A stretch of 8,918 nt of DNA, from the NCBI GenBank assembly GCA_008501575.1, contig QQUO01000072.1, forward strand, positions 1-8,918, written 5' to 3'. This DNA comes from Pseudomonadota bacterium. Its GTDB lineage: Bacteria; Pseudomonadota; Gammaproteobacteria; Xanthomonadales; Marinicellaceae. The position numbers and the translations under genes were made by a program. The notes under the pieces were generated by a model, which did no database searches, had not been told where the DNA came from, and worked only from the letters and a program-made list of their open reading frames with translations. Below are positions 6,482 through 8,918 of this stretch, piece after piece; the first letter of the stretch is position 1; every line of letters starts with the position of its first letter.

Positions 6482-6973
6482 TTAGTCTATGGTTGATAGG
6501 GATTCTAAAAACACGGCAAAACCACCTTCTTGTTTATCACCAATCAACAACCCGTATTCCAGAATATTATTTAAATCCAGTGGCGGTTTTTGAATGGGTC
6601 GACCACGGAACCGTGGAGAAAATTCGGAAAAGGCTATGCTAATTGTGACAGATTTGTTGTTTTTGGTTGCAAAATTGTACACATACGCAGAACCGTCAAT
6701 ATTATCTGCGGTGAACAATCGAAATTGATATCGTTTGCCATCACCCTTAACACGTAGTTGGATTAAATTATGATTTTTAACCGCGGGTTGCCTGTTGAGC
6801 CATGGCCATTGACTACGCATTGAAGCAAAGCCGCCATTGTTAGCCAGTGACACTTCACCACTGAACAGGATGCCTTGTTCGATAATATGCACGGAACTGG
6901 TGGACTGGCCACCCATGACTGCATCATTGATGACTTTAATGTGGTGTGGTAGAGGCGAAAACATGCTTTGCAT
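6482..6973 (-). CDS. CIA30-family protein (NADH:ubiquinone oxidoreductase intermediate-associated protein 30 domain)
   Basis: This 163-residue protein is almost entirely one CIA30 domain, a beta-sandwich resembling a carbohydrate-binding module. The diagnostic motif INDAVMGGQS (15-24) is followed by FSGEVSLANNGGFASMRSQ, then a beta-rich middle with LRVKGDGKRYQFRLFT and a C-terminal GLLIGDKQEGGFAVFLESL. The eukaryotic founder assists assembly of respiratory complex I. In bacteria such proteins are common but their role is mostly unknown, so no complex I function should be assumed. There is no signal peptide, so it is probably cytoplasmic. ATG 6973 gives the full domain, ATG 6964 is possible, and neither has a clear ribosome site. 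Its stop lies 3 nt from that of the Cys-rich gene, leaving no room for a terminator. No complex I gene is nearby. Confidence 0.85.
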   Translation of the reverse strand: MQSMFSPLPHHIKVINDAVMGGQSTSSVHIIEQGILFSGEVSLANNGGFASMRSQWPWLNRQPAVKNHNLIQLRVKGDGKRYQFRLFTADNIDGSAYVYNFATKNNKSVTISIAFSEFSPRFRGRPIQKPPLDLNNILEYGLLIGDKQEGGFAVFLESLSTID

Positions 6974-7081
6974 ACATTTATATTTAAATTAAATAGAGAT
7001 TATTAAGTTTATTCAGTGAAAAAACCGTGAATGGAAAACGCCCTGTTACTCACACATTATCAACAAGCCCTTTTGTATTAT

Positions 7082-7106
7082 TTGTCATGGCATCGCGACA
7101 AGCGAT
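7082..7106. repeat. Overlapping short inverted repeats upstream of the fasciclin gene
   Basis: TTGTC (7082-7086) and GACAA (7097-7101) are inverted copies separated by 10 nt. ATCGC (7092-7096) and GCGAT (7102-7106) flank the second arm as another inverted pair. They lie 31-55 nt before the start codon and could be an operator or leader structure, though arms of five bases can arise by chance. No convincing promoter was found in this 163-bp gap. Confidence 0.25.
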
Positions 7107-7126
7107 TTCTATTTCTAACATTATAC

Positions 7127-7131
7127 AGAGG
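7127..7131 (+). promoter_or_regulatory. Ribosome binding site of the fasciclin gene (AGAGG)
   Basis: AGAGG lies 5 nt before ATG 7137. It supports this start over the in-frame ATG two codons later, which would be 11 nt away. Confidence 0.65.
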
Positions 7132-7136
7132 CTATT

Positions 7137-7634
7137 ATGAAAATGATTAAAACCACTATACTGACCTTAATGTCATTAACTTTAATAACTGGCATGGCGG
7201 TCGCCGGTAATTATAAAAGTGACAAAAAAGATATTGTCGATACCGCCGTTGCAGCAGGGAGTTTTAACACCCTGGCAACAGCATTACAAGCGGCCGGCTT
7301 AATTGACACCCTGAAAGGTGACGGTCCGTTTACCGTGTTTGCCCCCACCGATGAAGCGTTCACTAAATTACCTGAGGGCACGGTGGAGAATTTACTGAAA
7401 CCTGAAAACAAAGACAAACTGACTGCCATTTTGACTTACCATGTGGTGTCAGGCAAAGTGTACGCCAAACAAGTTGTGGATTTAGACTCAGCCACCACAG
7501 TTGAAGGCAGCGATATCAGCATTGTTGTCAAAGATGGCAATGTGATATTGAATGGTAACAGTACAGTGACAAAAACCGATATTAAAACCAGCAATGGTAT
7601 TATTCATGTTATCGATCAGGTTTTAATGCCCTAA
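7137..7634 (+). CDS. Secreted fasciclin (FAS1) domain protein
   Basis: This 165-residue protein has a Sec signal peptide (1-23, cleavage likely after AVA) and a single FAS1 domain filling the rest. The two conserved FAS1 boxes are present: GPFTVFAPTDEAFTKLP (63-79) and the C-terminal GIIHVIDQVLMP. Between them lies the YHVV segment. FAS1 domains mediate adhesion to proteins or surfaces. Short bacterial single-domain forms are exported and are often linked to cell-surface or stress functions, but the partner here is unknown. There is no lipobox cysteine or membrane anchor, so the mature protein should be soluble in the periplasm or outside the cell. The gene appears monocistronic, with a good AGAGG ribosome site and a strong terminator 20 nt after the stop. 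Confidence 0.94.
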   Translation: MKMIKTTILTLMSLTLITGMAVAGNYKSDKKDIVDTAVAAGSFNTLATALQAAGLIDTLKGDGPFTVFAPTDEAFTKLPEGTVENLLKPENKDKLTAILTYHVVSGKVYAKQVVDLDSATTVEGSDISIVVKDGNVILNGNSTVTKTDIKTSNGIIHVIDQVLMP

Positions 7635-7654
7635 TTACGGCGACGTGAACCCAC

Positions 7655-7683
7655 AAAAAACCCGCGATATTCGCGGGTTTTTT
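7655..7683. terminator. Strong bidirectional rho-independent terminator
   Basis: A perfect 13-bp stem with a 3-nt TAT loop has a CCCGCGA/TCGCGGG core flanked by A6 on the left and T6 on the right. Both strands therefore end in a T run after a GC-rich hairpin. It sits between the convergent fasciclin and aminotransferase genes and should terminate both transcripts. Confidence 0.95.
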
Positions 7684-7702
7684 ACTGCTTGGGTATTAGA
7701 AC

Positions 7703-8695
7703 TTAGTCTATTTGAGTAATCCAATTAAAATCATCGGGCTGTTGGCCCTGTTGAATGGCGGTAAGTTGCTCCCGAAAAGCCAGGGTTTGTTGTCCGATCT
7801 CACCATGACCCACTGCATGGATCTCATTATTATGAATAAACTGGCCCACCGGTGAAATAACCGCTGCGGTACCGGATAAAAAGGCTTCACTGTCAGGTAA
7901 CCAGGTCATTAACTGATCCACGGAAAAGTCACATTCATTAATTTTATAACCCTTTTGTTGCGCCAGCTGAATAATCGAATCACGGGTGATGCCCGGCAAT
8001 ATCGAACCATCCAGTTTTTTAGTAATGAGGGTTTTATCTTTTAATACAAAAAAATTGGCGGCGCCGGTTTCCTGGACATTGCCCTGCGGACAGTAGAGCA
8101 CTTGATCAGCCCCATATTGTTCGCGGGCACGCATCACAGATGACAACGCAGCGGCGTAATTACCGCCTGTTTTGACCTGACCAAAAGTTGGGGTGGAGCG
8201 CATATTAAGGGTGTCAACAAGTAGTTTTAAAGGCCGAATCCCACCACTGAAATAATCACCCACCGGTGAAGTCATGACATACAAATAAGCCTCTTTGGAA
8301 GCCCGACCGGCCGCGCCAATATTATTTTCAGTACCAATTAACGTTGGACGAATATACAGCGATTTTGGTAAATCAGGAATTTCATTTGCAACCGCCATGA
8401 CCGCATCTTTAATCATGTCATCTAATAAATCGACATCAGGGATGGGTAAGCACAGGGCTTTGGCACTGGCACATATGCGTTTAATATTATCACGGTAACG
8501 AAATAAACGAATACCGCCATCGGCCCAACGATAGGCTTTTAAACCTTCAAAACAAGTACTGGCATAATGCAATACATGGGAAGCCGGGGTTAGTTTAAAA
8601 TCATTTAAGGCTTGTATGCTCGGTGTTTGCCATTGACCATCAGAATATCGGCTCAATGCCATTAATGAAGTAAAATCCTGTCCAAAAGCGCCCAT
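7703..8695 (-). CDS. ilvE: Branched-chain amino acid aminotransferase
   Basis: This PLP enzyme (EC 2.6.1.42) interconverts leucine, isoleucine and valine with their 2-oxo acids in the cytoplasm, as the last step of synthesis and first of degradation. The 330-residue product is a fold-type IV aminotransferase. HYASTCFEGLKAYR (43-56) is the N-terminal signature. The PLP lysine is K175 in GQVKTGGNYAAAL (172-184). QETGAANFFVL (208-218) carries the cofactor-contacting glutamate E209. SILPGITRDSI and LSGTAAVISPVG follow. It looks closer to the type II group (eukaryotic and IlvK-like, with CFEGLKAYR and VKTGGNYAA) than to the 309-residue E. coli IlvE. ATG 8695 is preceded by a weak GGGA. An upstream TAAAAT (8730-8725 on this strand) could be a -10 but lacks a matching -35. 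Transcription ends at the shared terminator. Confidence 0.96.
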   Translation of the reverse strand: MGAFGQDFTSLMALSRYSDGQWQTPSIQALNDFKLTPASHVLHYASTCFEGLKAYRWADGGIRLFRYRDNIKRICASAKALCLPIPDVDLLDDMIKDAVMAVANEIPDLPKSLYIRPTLIGTENNIGAAGRASKEAYLYVMTSPVGDYFSGGIRPLKLLVDTLNMRSTPTFGQVKTGGNYAAALSSVMRAREQYGADQVLYCPQGNVQETGAANFFVLKDKTLITKKLDGSILPGITRDSIIQLAQQKGYKINECDFSVDQLMTWLPDSEAFLSGTAAVISPVGQFIHNNEIHAVGHGEIGQQTLAFREQLTAIQQGQQPDDFNWITQID

Positions 8696-8774
8696 ATCTT
8701 TGTCCCATTAATCAAAAGAAGGGTATTTTACCGCATCGCCATTTTTTCTGCTCTTAGAAATCCTCGTTGTCAGG

Positions 8775-8918
8775 CTAAACCATTTGTCTAATGCGTTGCA
8801 TCACCTGTCGACCGATGACAATACGGCCATAAAATAATGCAATCGCGGTCAACACCAGCCACAGTATAAAACCACCCATTAGTAAAGTAACTACGGGCAC
8901 ACTAAAAGGTAAATTAAA
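8775..8918 (-). CDS. C-terminal fragment of an unidentified membrane protein (runs off window)
   Basis: The minus strand is open from the window edge to a TAG at 8775-8777, giving 47 residues. They include one hydrophobic segment of about 22 residues (PVVTLLMGGFILWLVLTAIA and on), then a basic tail with GRIVIGRQVMQRIRQMV. This looks like a last membrane helix with a positively charged cytoplasmic end. I cannot name the family. It lies upstream of the aminotransferase on the same strand with a 79-nt gap, so co-transcription is possible. An internal ATG could make a tiny separate protein, but no ribosome site supports that. Confidence 0.6.
   Translation of the reverse strand, partial: FNLPFSVPVVTLLMGGFILWLVLTAIALFYGRIVIGRQVMQRIRQMV

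Noticed and set aside
8701..8760. TAAAAT at 8730-8725 (minus strand) as an ilvE promoter
   Set aside because: The -10 is acceptable, but the hexamer 17 bp upstream (GAGCAG) does not resemble a -35. Not strong enough to list as a feature.

Overview
The window looks like chromosomal DNA of a gammaproteobacterium, probably aquatic or marine. It is moderately AT-rich, and the encoded AcnD, PrpD and CvrA-type proteins read like gammaproteobacterial family members. I cannot name the genus from sequence alone. I saw no tRNA, rRNA, insertion sequence, CRISPR array or phage gene.

Left third (1-3316): a propionate (2-methylcitrate cycle) locus. A GntR/FCD-family regulator and acnD (Fe-S 2-methylcitrate dehydratase, running off the left edge) lie on the minus strand. 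prpD (the Fe-S-independent 2-methylcitrate dehydratase) diverges on the plus strand. The divergent control region (about 1690-1867) holds two near-identical copies of a palindrome with core TGTCGACA, centred 52 bp apart, about five helical turns. One overlaps the predicted gntR -10 and start site and the other overlaps the prpD -35. This suggests a single regulator switching both dehydratases. The longest-ORF starts of gntR (TTG 1746) and prpD (TTG 1796) fall on promoter elements, so I place the starts at GTG 1689 and ATG 1868.

Middle (3317-5859): a 166-bp gap with a good sigma70-type promoter and three consecutive hairpins, the last terminator-like, leads to a CvrA/NhaP2-type K+(Na+)/H+ antiporter. 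Convergent to it is a cation diffusion facilitator metal exporter on the minus strand.

Right half (5860-8918): an unrecognised membrane-anchored, cysteine-rich protein (plus) ends 3 nt from a CIA30-family protein (minus). Then comes a secreted single-domain fasciclin (FAS1) protein (plus), a textbook bidirectional terminator at 7655-7683, and a branched-chain aminotransferase (minus). The C-terminal end of an unidentified membrane protein (minus) runs off the right edge.

Only the prp genes form an evident functional unit. The two ion transporters may simply be neighbours. The most interesting features are the phased operator pair shared by two alternative dehydratases, the structured antiporter leader, and the uncharacterised Cys-rich protein.
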